Source: JAYWDA01 sp043747555 (lineage in GTDB: Bacteria > Bdellovibrionota > Bdellovibrionia > Bdellovibrionales > Bdellovibrionaceae). Taken from it: a stretch of 64,000 bases of DNA. Location of the stretch: assembly GCA_043747555.1 (NCBI GenBank), contig JAYTOY010000007.1:4742-68741 (forward strand), given 5' to 3'. Shown in pieces: positions 1 through 7,788 of this stretch. Positions within the stretch are counted from its first letter, which is position 1. Each line of letters opens with the position of its first letter. The notes under the pieces are model-generated. The model made no database searches and was not told the origin of the DNA. It saw only the letters and a list, made by a program, of their open reading frames with translations. Position numbers and translations under genes: made by a program.

Positions 1-762
1 GAGGCAAAAAATTATTTTTTACAATATCCATTAAAGACAAGTCCTGTAGCAAATTTTTCAGCTTACAATTCAGCTTATCAGAAATGGTACAATTGGTTCT
101 TACCGGCCATGCTGACCCTTCGGGCTCAACAGACTTATCCCGGTCCTTACATGGGATTACCAGGTCCCCTGTCTGCCCAAATGAATATCTTTAACTCGAA
201 GGATGGGAAGACCATTGAAATTTCAGCAGCCTTCCCAGGGCAAGAGGGCTATTGCGGGGGATACCATTCTCCTCTGATGGTCTTTTTCGATGATCACCGT
301 CCGAAATTTACCGCAACAGTTAGCTTTCCAATCAATCCATCGGGAAAAACCATGTGGCCGGAAGCTAACTCGTCGGGGTCATTTATCGCCTATGATCGAT
401 TGGGCGATGGAAGAATCACTCGCGCCGATGAACTTTTTGGGAACTCGGAAAAATTTGTAAATGGTTTTGAGGCCCTTCGAAAGTTTGATTCAAATCATGA
501 CAATGTCGTGGACAACCAAGATCTTGAATTCGACAAACTTTTATTATGGCATGACCTTAATGGGGACGGATTCAGCCAGCCTGGCGAATTGACTCGTTTG
601 AAAGCTAAAATAAAATCAATTTCTTTAAACTACAGCAATAAAGAAATCACTAGCTTCGGTAGCCGTGCCGAGGTCCGCGAGAAATCCAGCTTTATCTTTT
701 GGAAAGATGGACAAGAGAAAAAAGGCGACGTCCTAGATATTTGGTTTTCGCCAGAAAAATAA
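1..762 (+). CDS. Partial protein with calcium-loop-like segments (5' end outside window)
   Basis: The reading frame is open from base 1, so the gene begins before the window and the ATG at 109 is internal; 253 codons are visible. The C-terminal half holds several Asp/Asn/Gly-rich loops that resemble EF-hand or dockerin calcium loops: DRLGDGRITRADELFG, DSNHDNVVDNQD and DLNGDGFSQPGEL. This arrangement (loop, LFGNS, NGFEAL, loop, LLLWHDLNGDG, then a short beta tail) is familiar from calcium-binding segments of secreted RTX and hemolysin-type proteins. No signal peptide can be judged because the start is missing. Calcium binding in an exported or surface protein is inference; the overall function is unknown. 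Confidence 0.75.
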   Translation, partial: EAKNYFLQYPLKTSPVANFSAYNSAYQKWYNWFLPAMLTLRAQQTYPGPYMGLPGPLSAQMNIFNSKDGKTIEISAAFPGQEGYCGGYHSPLMVFFDDHRPKFTATVSFPINPSGKTMWPEANSSGSFIAYDRLGDGRITRADELFGNSEKFVNGFEALRKFDSNHDNVVDNQDLEFDKLLLWHDLNGDGFSQPGELTRLKAKIKSISLNYSNKEITSFGSRAEVREKSSFIFWKDGQEKKGDVLDIWFSPEK

Positions 763-922
763 GAGAAAGTCCGGGCGCTGAAGGGCTTTAAATGACATCA
801 TTTAAAAATAGATACATTCGATCGCATGAGCATTCTTGCGTCAGACTTAATGCGCCTGCCAAAAAAATTCGGCATTCAATACACCTGTTATAGAGTTGAC
901 AAAATCTTTGCCCTCTTCCCTA

Positions 923-1933
923 ATGTCACAAAAGCTAAACAACATCGGCCCCGGAGGTTCTTTGGGATTGTTTCTTGGGATTTTTCTTTACTTCCTCATT
1001 CGCTGTATTCTTTTTGGGTTTTACACTGTCGATCAGAATGAAAGAGCCGTTAAGACAGTTTTTGGCAGAGCCGATCGCTTTAAAGATCTTAGAACTACAG
1101 CCCAACCTATGGCGCAATCGTTATCTGCCGAGGAAAAAGCCCGCTATGATTTTCCAGTTGTCACTTGTATTGGCCCAGGTCTGCATTTTAAAATGCCCTG
1201 GGAGCGAATTTATAAAACCTCCATCGCCACGGAAACCATGAACATGGCCAGCGACCCTGAAAAACTGTCAGCAAACCACAACGGCAGCCTCCTTGAAGCC
1301 GTGACCCAAGATCAGTTAAATATCGGCCTTAAAGGGCAAATCCGATTTCGCGTTTGTGAACAAAACTTATACGCTTACTTTTTTGGCATTAAAAATCCTA
1401 TCGTTCACGTCATGGGCTATTTTGTGTCGATTTTACGTGAAAAGATCGCCAACTATGAAAGCTCAGTGAAAGGTTCAGAGCCGACGAAACTGATCCTCAG
1501 TGACACTCATATTTCAGATACAGTTTCCATTAATGACTTGCGAAAAAATTTGCGGGAAATAAACGACACGATGTTGGAAGAATGCAAAAGCTCGGCAGCT
1601 CGGTACGGGATCGTTCTTGAAGCGTCTTTGATCACTGGCATCGAGCCTCCTCACGAGGTCGAGAGTGCTTTGGCTGCTATCAACACAGCCTATAATAATG
1701 TTTCTTCGGAAATTAGTTTAGCTAAAGCTTCGGCCGATCAGACGATTGTATTATCCCGTCGGGCTGTTGAAATTGAAACTTTAAAAGTTCAAGCTGAAGT
1801 GGAACCCTTAATTGCGCTGGCCAATCAATTAAAAGAACTTAAAAAAAGTGGACCTGATGTTCTGCAAAATTTTGTTCGCAATGTGAAGATCAATATTTTT
1901 CAAAAAGCAAAACGGGTTATTCTCGAAAAATAG
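923..1933 (+). CDS. SPFH/band 7 (prohibitin-like) membrane protein, first of a pair
   Basis: The protein has an N-terminal membrane segment (GLFLGIFLYFLIRCILFGFY), then a band 7 domain beginning YTVDQNERAVKTVFGR with GPGLHFKMPW about 70 residues later, and a helical C-terminal part rich in Ala, Glu and Lys. This order matches HflK/HflC, stomatin and prohibitin relatives, which form ring or cage assemblies on membranes. I use ATG 923; an in-frame TTG at 896 would add nine residues. Neither start has a clear ribosome-binding site. It is followed 12 bases later by a second SPFH gene, so the two probably make a hetero-oligomer, as HflK and HflC do. No ftsH or hflX lies nearby, so calling it hflK is not justified. 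Confidence 0.85.
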   Translation: MSQKLNNIGPGGSLGLFLGIFLYFLIRCILFGFYTVDQNERAVKTVFGRADRFKDLRTTAQPMAQSLSAEEKARYDFPVVTCIGPGLHFKMPWERIYKTSIATETMNMASDPEKLSANHNGSLLEAVTQDQLNIGLKGQIRFRVCEQNLYAYFFGIKNPIVHVMGYFVSILREKIANYESSVKGSEPTKLILSDTHISDTVSINDLRKNLREINDTMLEECKSSAARYGIVLEASLITGIEPPHEVESALAAINTAYNNVSSEISLAKASADQTIVLSRRAVEIETLKVQAEVEPLIALANQLKELKKSGPDVLQNFVRNVKINIFQKAKRVILEK

Positions 1934-1945
1934 GAGCTCTAGACG

Positions 1946-2830
1946 ATGGAATCATTTGTTTTAGAATTATTAACTGGTCTTTTTGCGGCGCTTATTTTTG
2001 AAGTCGTTCTTCTGAAAGTTCTGCAGCTATTTTTATTTTATACAACGGTCAGTGAGTCCACTTGTCAGGTCTACACTTTATTCGGCGAAGTCGTTGCCAC
2101 TGTCAGTGAACCTGGCCTCCATTTTCTTTGGCCCAAGCTTTCGTGGAAAGCTTTCGTCATTAACTTTCTGGGCAAGGTTTACACCCTTGATTTACGAATG
2201 GATCAAACTTATCTTCGCAGTCAAGCAGTGAACTCGGAAGAAGGCGCCCCCATGGGTGTGGGCATTTGGTACGAGACTTATATCAATAATCCGATCTCTT
2301 ATTTATTTAAAAATTCTGATCCTCGTGGATCATTGGCCGCCAACGTGAGTAACGCGACCGTTCGTTGCCTGAGCAATCTTCCGCTTTCAAAAATGTTAAC
2401 GGATCGACATACCTTAAGCCAAGCGGTTCGTAATGAAGTCACCAGCAAATCCCAAGACTGGGGTTTTAAACTTGGTTCGATTTATATTCGGAAAGTCCAT
2501 TTCAGGGATGAAAATATGATTCGCGAAATCGAAGGCAAAGTGGTGAATCGATTGCGACAAGTGACGGCCTCCATCAAACAAGATGGCGACAACCAAGTCC
2601 ACGTGATCACTAATACGGCTCAAAGAACGGCTTCCATCGAGTTTGCTAAAGCCGGCGCCGTGCGCCCACAAATCGTTGGACAGGCTTTAAGCGAAATTGC
2701 CCAGGATAAAGATGTTTCAGAGGCCTTATTTCAAGTGTTAGAAACTCAAAAAGTTATTGAAAATCCGGGCGAAGTGCTTCTTATTCCAAAGAACCATGCC
2801 CTGTTAGCGAATTTATTAGGGACTCAGTAA
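1946..2830 (+). CDS. SPFH/band 7 membrane protein, second of a pair
   Basis: 294 residues. An N-terminal hydrophobic segment (about residues 4-36) is followed by a band 7 domain with VYTLFGEVVATVSEPGLHF, and a C-terminal helical region ending near VLLIPKNHALLANLLG. The SEPGLHF element corresponds to the GPGLHF element of the upstream protein, so the two are paralogous but strongly diverged. AGGAG at 1932-1936 lies nine bases before the ATG, so the start is well supported and co-transcription with the gene before is very likely. Expected place is the inner membrane with the band 7 domain in the cytoplasm or periplasm; the side cannot be read from sequence. Partner role is inference. Confidence 0.85.
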   Translation: MESFVLELLTGLFAALIFEVVLLKVLQLFLFYTTVSESTCQVYTLFGEVVATVSEPGLHFLWPKLSWKAFVINFLGKVYTLDLRMDQTYLRSQAVNSEEGAPMGVGIWYETYINNPISYLFKNSDPRGSLAANVSNATVRCLSNLPLSKMLTDRHTLSQAVRNEVTSKSQDWGFKLGSIYIRKVHFRDENMIREIEGKVVNRLRQVTASIKQDGDNQVHVITNTAQRTASIEFAKAGAVRPQIVGQALSEIAQDKDVSEALFQVLETQKVIENPGEVLLIPKNHALLANLLGTQ

Positions 2831-2831
2831 A

Positions 2832-3707
2832 ATTAAAAATCTTTTTAAGCTTTTTATATTTATAGTTTCCTGTTCAATTCTAGTCGGTTGCGCCTACTTG
2901 CGAGCCAAAGTTGCGGCTTTTCGGGCACCCCCGCCAAAGCTTCAAATTTCTTCGATCACTCCAACTCAATCGGCGACATCCGGGGACATTACCCTCACTT
3001 TGCGCGGGACTTTGTTTAAGAATGGAAGCCGTGTTCTGATCGGAAAAATTAATTGTGCTTCGATTCAATTTATTTCAGACACTGAATTAAATTGTCAGGT
3101 TCCAAAAACTTTCTCTTCCACAGTCGATATATCGGTGGTCAATCCAAATGGCGAAATAGCCACCATTGAAAATTCTTTTGTCTTTGCGGACACGTTCATG
3201 GCCCCTACCATCCACAAAGTGACACCGCGCGAAGGCTCGATCAATGGTTCTACGGTATTAACGATTTCAGGATCCAACTTTAGATCCGGCGCTTCTGTTA
3301 AAGTTGGTGAAAAGTCTTGTTTATCGGTAAAGCTTGTTTCTGCAGCAACGATTATTTGCGAGACGCCTCCTGCTGGCCCAGGTCAAGTGAATGTCACTGT
3401 TCAAGATTCTGAGGGCTTTAAAGCCATGTTAAATTCTGTTTATACTTATGCGCCACCAGAAACCTATAGCGCCCTAAAAGCAGATGTTTTCACCAATCGT
3501 TGCAGCAGTTGCCACGGAAATTCTGGGGGATTTTCAACTCAAATTTACTCACAAATAATTTCTAAGGTTTCACGTGGAAACCCCACAGGAAGTCTACTGT
3601 ATCAGCAAGTGTTCAGTGGTTTGATGCCCCAAGGGGGCGAGCCTTTATCCCAAGTCGAAAAACAAAAAATATTTGATTGGATTTTGGACGGCGCAAAAGA
3701 TAATTAA
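2832..3707 (+). CDS. Lipoprotein with two IPT/TIG domains and a CxxCH haem motif; probable ATT start
   Basis: The frame codes a convincing lipoprotein signal: basic start, hydrophobic core FKLFIFIVSC, and lipobox ILVGC with the Cys at codon 20 (2889-2891). There is no ATG, GTG or TTG upstream of the lipobox; the only plausible initiator is ATT 2832, one base after the stop of the SPFH gene, with AGGG at 2818-2821. A TTG at 2898 would remove the whole signal. The mature part has two repeated Ig-like TIG domains (ITPTQSATSGDITLTLRG, then VTPREGSINGSTVLTISGSN). The C-terminal 75 residues carry CSSCH and a later LMPQGG, as in small c-type cytochrome domains. It is likely anchored to a membrane facing the periplasm or surface. 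Electron transfer is inference. Confidence 0.75.
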   Translation: MKNLFKLFIFIVSCSILVGCAYLRAKVAAFRAPPPKLQISSITPTQSATSGDITLTLRGTLFKNGSRVLIGKINCASIQFISDTELNCQVPKTFSSTVDISVVNPNGEIATIENSFVFADTFMAPTIHKVTPREGSINGSTVLTISGSNFRSGASVKVGEKSCLSVKLVSAATIICETPPAGPGQVNVTVQDSEGFKAMLNSVYTYAPPETYSALKADVFTNRCSSCHGNSGGFSTQIYSQIISKVSRGNPTGSLLYQQVFSGLMPQGGEPLSQVEKQKIFDWILDGAKDN

Positions 3708-3709
3708 AA

Positions 3710-5035
3710 TTATTTTGCGCTAGCGATTGTACTATTGGCTGGTGTTAAGTACTTTTTTTGCCAGGTGGCGGCTGAATAAATAGCTGCACAGTAGTTGTTA
3801 TTTATTTTTTCGCCATTTACTTTTCTGAAAACCTGAGGACGGTCTAAAAATTTTGACATATTCTGCTTTTCATAAATCTGCGATTGAAAGAGCAAGATAT
3901 CACTTAAGTCCCTGGTTCGATTTTTAAATTGGTCTTGAAATAAAATCGCTTCAGTGGCCACTTTCAGAATTTTTTTCCAGACAGTTCTTTCGGAGCTGGG
4001 AACAGCATCCCCTTTTTTTCGCGCAGCTGAGCCCCAAAATACCTTATCCGAGGCCGGTGGACACAAGGCTTGTGAAACACCGCTTTGATTAAAAACGCCT
4101 TTTTTTAAATACAGATCCCACGGATTAAACTTTCGCGATGAAGTCAGAACACCCATTAGTGGAGTCTCGCCCTCACGATGGTTTAGATCAAATCGACTGC
4201 TTTCATCTGAAAATTCAGAGGGTGATTTTTTTTCGGCGCTATAGTTTTTATCAAACTCGGCGCGGTTCACGACCACTCGAGCGACCACATCTAAATATTC
4301 TGGGTGATTATGTCCACACAATGCCATTTCGGCGTACATCGTTCGCGCTAACATATCGATTTCAATCAATTGATCATTTGTCATGATTGTTTTTCCATTT
4401 TCAACCATTGTTATTTTCTTTTTAAAGTTTGGCAAAACAGCTTGATCATACAAGGGCCGCTTTACATTCCAACCTGGCTTAGGTCTTTTCAGTGGGAGCG
4501 AATCAGCGATCACACACTGGCCCACTTTAGGTGAAATGATTTCTGCGATCTTATCGATTTTATCCTTGTGAGCGACTTTGGCTTTATCAAAAATCTCTTG
4601 CCCTGATTTTCCTAAGCCTGGCGATTTATCATTACATACCGGCGGTGATTTTTTGGCCTCTAATTTTGGTTTTGGAATATTTAAGTAAGAACCTTCAATC
4701 CAGCCTTCAGCGTCTTTTAATTTTCCGTCTCGCTCATAAGATGTTTTTACTTTGTACCATTCGCCCTTTTTTCCATTGATATGAGCCGTTACTGGTTTTC
4801 CGGATTTATTTAAAACTAACTCGACCTTTGAATTTTTATCTGGCCAAGCCATTGAATCCTTTTGAGGATCACAGCCATTGAGTTTTTTACAGGAGTAATA
4901 ATCAAACCCTGGAACTGCATAGACTGTCGTTCGCTCTTGTTTTTCAAGATCGAACGTTACTTTGTCAGCTTTAGCTTGGGCTGAAAAAAAACCAAGATAG
5001 AGGATAAAAACCAGCTTCTTTTTAAGTCTTAACAT
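3710..5035 (-). CDS. Secreted SH3-like / SleB-type (Hydrolase_2-like) cell wall hydrolase candidate
   Basis: 441 residues from ATG 5035, which gives a signal peptide (LRLKKKLVFILYLGFFSAQA). A TTG 30 bases upstream lies inside a GAGGAG purine run and is unlikely to be used. Residues about 25-125 look like a bacterial SH3 module (EWYKVKT... GWIEGSYL). The second half contains IDMLARTMYAEMALCG followed by YLDVVARVVVNRA, which matches the conserved core of SleB/CwlJ-type hydrolases (ARTxYxE and VAxVVxNR). The Glu of MYAEM is the expected catalytic acid. The role would be peptidoglycan cleavage in the periplasm or in prey wall; this is inferred from the motif only. It is convergent with the lipoprotein gene, two bases between stops. 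Confidence 0.65.
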   Translation of the reverse strand: MLRLKKKLVFILYLGFFSAQAKADKVTFDLEKQERTTVYAVPGFDYYSCKKLNGCDPQKDSMAWPDKNSKVELVLNKSGKPVTAHINGKKGEWYKVKTSYERDGKLKDAEGWIEGSYLNIPKPKLEAKKSPPVCNDKSPGLGKSGQEIFDKAKVAHKDKIDKIAEIISPKVGQCVIADSLPLKRPKPGWNVKRPLYDQAVLPNFKKKITMVENGKTIMTNDQLIEIDMLARTMYAEMALCGHNHPEYLDVVARVVVNRAEFDKNYSAEKKSPSEFSDESSRFDLNHREGETPLMGVLTSSRKFNPWDLYLKKGVFNQSGVSQALCPPASDKVFWGSAARKKGDAVPSSERTVWKKILKVATEAILFQDQFKNRTRDLSDILLFQSQIYEKQNMSKFLDRPQVFRKVNGEKINNNYCAAIYSAATWQKKYLTPANSTIASAK

Positions 5036-5334
5036 GTTAGTAGGCCTATCGGTTTTTCTCCTCAAAGAGCGATCCGCCCAACGTCGAGCTTTTATTGAAA
5101 ACCCATAGCTAGTCTGACTGGAAATATGCCACCGTTGTTTTCAAGTGATGTCTTTTTTTGAGACAGCTTTTGATAAGGAATTGCCTTGAGCACCTTTTTT
5201 TGTTCCAATTTAAAACTGTCTTATTTTGAGGTGTTTTTATGGGTGGCCTCCTCTTTAAATCGTTTTTAAATATATATTTATTTTTTGTGTCGATGAGGCC
5301 CAGCCGCTGACTTATCCTTAAAGCAGGGGGAATT
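5036..5334. other. 299-base divergent intergenic region
   Basis: This stretch separates the hydrolase gene from a divergent lipoprotein gene and should hold both promoters. It is very T-rich with runs of 7 T near 5152 and 5201. I see no convincing -35/-10 pair, terminator or RNA. A 23-codon frame (5239-5310) has a GAGGTG before its ATG but no recognisable content. Confidence 0.4.
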
Positions 5335-6138
5335 ATGAATTCAATACAACGAATCTTGGCTGCCTTTTTAGGAACTATTGCCCTGCTCTTAGCTTTTCAA
5401 AACTGCGGCCAGCCAGGCAGTTTAACTCTGAACAGCCAGAGTACGGAATCTTCTAAAGTCACCGGAGCCACCGATCCAGGGCTGATCGTGGGGCCTATCG
5501 ATCCTCCGGCTCAACCACCAGCAACTCCACCCATCAACACAGATGGACCACCTGCAGCTGCCGTCATTCCTCCAGCCGCACCTCTTCAATGTGACACGAT
5601 GGGCGTTTCTGATATTTCCCTTAATGTCTCTGAAGTTAAAGCACCCAGTGCCTCTGGAGCTAGCTCGCATTTATTTGAAATTATCACAAATGATTCAGCC
5701 GTAGGCTCCACGCACAAGATCGTCGTTCGTGCCCTTCACTCGGCCCGAAAAATTGATAAAATTGATTTAGTGATGGCCAAAACAGGAAGCCTGCTGCTTT
5801 CCGAAAATCAGCAATCTTTACTTGGTGTTTCAGCCGCAGTCCAAGGGCACAAGATTCGCTTGCTGCTAGACCGCCAAGACTACATCGTCACACAAGGGGA
5901 GGTTTACACTTTAACTTTTAAGGTCGACGCTGCAAAACAAGCCGTTAAAAATACTTGCGAAGCCAAAAAATGCGCTGACGATGATAAAGACGATGCCCTG
6001 CAGGCAAAAGCCAGCCATGACAAGGATGAGCAAGACGACGAAGATGATGAGGATGACCATAAGAAATGCACTCCAAAAGCTGATGAGTGCCGTTTGTTCT
6101 TACATTTATCTGAAGGAGCCCTTAAAGCGGGCCAATAA
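5335..6138 (+). CDS. Lipoprotein with proline-rich linker and acidic Cys-bearing C-terminus
   Basis: 267 residues. The N-terminus is a lipoprotein signal with lipobox FQNC, the Cys at residue 24; the same FQNCG form recurs in the lipoprotein at 49725-50432. A Pro/Ala/Thr-rich linker follows (about residues 45-85), then a folded part (about 85-200), then an acidic stretch near the end (DEQDDEDDEDDHKKC) flanked by Cys residues that could form disulfides. The acidic run might bind divalent metal, but nothing shows this directly. A GGGGGA run sits just before the ATG. No family recognised; probably surface or periplasm exposed. Confidence 0.7.
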   Translation: MNSIQRILAAFLGTIALLLAFQNCGQPGSLTLNSQSTESSKVTGATDPGLIVGPIDPPAQPPATPPINTDGPPAAAVIPPAAPLQCDTMGVSDISLNVSEVKAPSASGASSHLFEIITNDSAVGSTHKIVVRALHSARKIDKIDLVMAKTGSLLLSENQQSLLGVSAAVQGHKIRLLLDRQDYIVTQGEVYTLTFKVDAAKQAVKNTCEAKKCADDDKDDALQAKASHDKDEQDDEDDEDDHKKCTPKADECRLFLHLSEGALKAGQ

Positions 6139-6162
6139 TTGGCATTTATCCAACGTGATCTT

Positions 6163-6189
6163 TCGGACGGAAACCTTGGCTCCGTCCGA
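6163..6189 (+). other. Hairpin without U-tract
   Basis: TCGGACGGA at 6163-6171 pairs with TCCGTCCGA at 6181-6189 across a nine-base loop. It lies 24 bases after a lipoprotein stop. There is no T-run behind it, so it is at best a weak terminator or an mRNA 3' stabiliser. Confidence 0.4.
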
Positions 6190-6258
6190 CAATGCACACC
6201 GCTTAAATAGCTGACGTGAAACTTGCTTTTTTAATTTATTTTAGCAACACTCACAGCC

Positions 6259-6975
6259 ATGCAAAAGACCTCTGCCCAATCTCCCCCCGAAAACGGCCTT
6301 TTTAATCTGGCTTTTAATATTTTATTTCCAATTTTAATTCTAAAGTATTTATCTGAAAGAATTGGTGCTCTCCCCACTTTAATTTTGGCCTTGGCCTTTC
6401 CCGTCGGCTATGGGATTTACGATGGCCTGAAAAGAAAAAAAGCGAATGTCTTCTCGATCCTTGGCATGTTCAATGTGCTTTTGACTGGTGGCCTTGCTGT
6501 CCTGGGACTTGGTGGCATTTGGTTTTCTGTCAAAGAAGCTGCTTTTCCAGCTCTTGTTGGATTATTTGTTTTTATTTCAGCTTTTTCACAAAAACCATTT
6601 ATCAAAATTCTTTTTGTAAACCCCCAATTGATCAACATTGAACTACTGATGGAAAAGCTTCAGCAAAATCAAAAAGAAACTGAGTTCGCTCAGCTGATGA
6701 AAACATCGACGATGTGGCTGTCCTGTTCTTTTTTTATTAGTGCGATCTTGAATTTTGCCCTAGCTATTCGAATATTTGTCCCTTTAGAAGTTGGCCTTGA
6801 TTCCAAGGCTCAATCCGTGGCCCTCAATCTACAAATTGCCGATATGACCAAATGGGCCATGCTCGTCATCCTTATTCCATCCATGGGAATTTTATTTTTG
6901 ATTTTCTGGCGCCTCTTAAAAAGGCTTAGCCAATTAAGTGGCTTAACCACAGAAGAAATTCTTCCCATGAAGTAG
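6259..6975 (+). CDS. VC0807-family integral membrane protein
   Basis: 238 residues with about six hydrophobic segments. The first half reads LAFNILFPILILKYLSERIG, then ALAFPVGYGIYDGLKRKK, then a segment with LTGGLAVLGLGGIWFSVKEA. This order is typical of the VC0807 family, membrane proteins of unknown function sometimes grouped with septation protein A. The C-terminal part has two further helices. There is no clear ribosome-binding site before ATG 6259. The family has no established biochemical role, so none is assigned. Confidence 0.75.
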   Translation: MQKTSAQSPPENGLFNLAFNILFPILILKYLSERIGALPTLILALAFPVGYGIYDGLKRKKANVFSILGMFNVLLTGGLAVLGLGGIWFSVKEAAFPALVGLFVFISAFSQKPFIKILFVNPQLINIELLMEKLQQNQKETEFAQLMKTSTMWLSCSFFISAILNFALAIRIFVPLEVGLDSKAQSVALNLQIADMTKWAMLVILIPSMGILFLIFWRLLKRLSQLSGLTTEEILPMK

Positions 6976-6989
6976 GTTGACTGCGGCGC

Positions 6990-7679
6990 CTAATTCCCAG
7001 GCGGTGGAAAATCCATCGGTGGTGGTGGCGGTGGTGGCGGTGGAAAATCGTTATCAAAATCGTCAAAGGCTGGCGGTGGCGGCGGAAAGTCGTCCTGTCC
7101 ACCTTCATTACCAAACATGGGCGGTGGTGGTGGCGGAAAATCATCGTAAGTTGGGCCTGGGGGTGCGGAAGGCGGACTTGGAGAATTATAAGATCCACTT
7201 TCCTTCATACGTCTTCCCGATGGCGAAGCCGGAGTGATTGAACCCTTAGAACTGTACAAAGTTCGTTTTTTGTAATCAAAACGCGGCCGCTGAGAAATGA
7301 GGTCCAACTCTTCTTCCTCGGAAATACTTCGAAATAAGGGATTGGCCATCAATGCCTTATTTTCTTTCACCAACTGCTTGCGAGCCAAGGCTTGACTCTT
7401 TTCCCACTCTTCGCGCTCAGCTAAATCTTTTTTATATAAAGCGATGTTATCGCCGGGGCTTTTTTCTTTAGGCATCAACTGCTGCTCTTTGGTGTTTCGA
7501 TAGTGAATTTTAGCTTCTGCCTCTTTTTCATTCAGATAGTTTTCAAATCCAGCTTCTCGGTTTTTATCGAAGTCAGCATTTGATTTTTTATGCTCTGCAA
7601 AACCACTGAGGCGCTGCACATCCTCAGGCGTCACAAGGGCCCGCTCGGCATGCGCAGAAAATATAAAAAGCCAAAGCAT
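6990..7679 (-). CDS. Secreted charged protein ending in repeated FPPPP motifs
   Basis: 229 residues from ATG 7679; in-frame GTG codons at 7682 and 7688 are alternatives, and a stop lies just before them. A short signal sequence (MLWLFIFSAHA, cleavage before ER) lacks the usual basic residues. Residues about 15-150 are highly charged and probably helical. The last 65 residues are low complexity, with four D-F-P(n) blocks: DDFPPPPPP, DDFPPPPPAFDD, NDFPPPPPPPPP and MDFPPPG. The second block fits the eukaryotic EVH1 ligand pattern (acidic-FPPPPx-acidic) known from Listeria ActA. Whether that is meaningful is open. Poly-proline translation would need EF-P. The function is unknown. Confidence 0.7.
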   Translation of the reverse strand: MLWLFIFSAHAERALVTPEDVQRLSGFAEHKKSNADFDKNREAGFENYLNEKEAEAKIHYRNTKEQQLMPKEKSPGDNIALYKKDLAEREEWEKSQALARKQLVKENKALMANPLFRSISEEEELDLISQRPRFDYKKRTLYSSKGSITPASPSGRRMKESGSYNSPSPPSAPPGPTYDDFPPPPPPMFGNEGGQDDFPPPPPAFDDFDNDFPPPPPPPPPMDFPPPGN

Positions 7680-7788
7680 CACGATCACAAAGTGATTTTA
7701 CCAGTTTGTTAGGATCATGGCTGCAAAAATGTTTCTCGACCTTTGTCGAAGCAAGTCTTATGATACGCCCTACCTGCGGAGGTCTTTT

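Noticed and set aside
766..781. GAGAAAGTCCGGGC resembles the conserved core of RNase P RNA (GAGGAAAGUCCGGGC).
   Set aside because: One base is missing, the following bases do not match the RNase P core, and only about 140 bases separate the flanking genes, too few for the RNA.
826..1041. 71-codon frame overlapping the first SPFH gene.
   Set aside because: It is out of frame with the clearly conserved SPFH protein, has no ribosome-binding site and resembles no family.
5239..5310. 23-codon frame with GAGGTG before its ATG.
   Set aside because: Very short, T-rich, no recognisable content; likely chance within a T-rich intergenic region.
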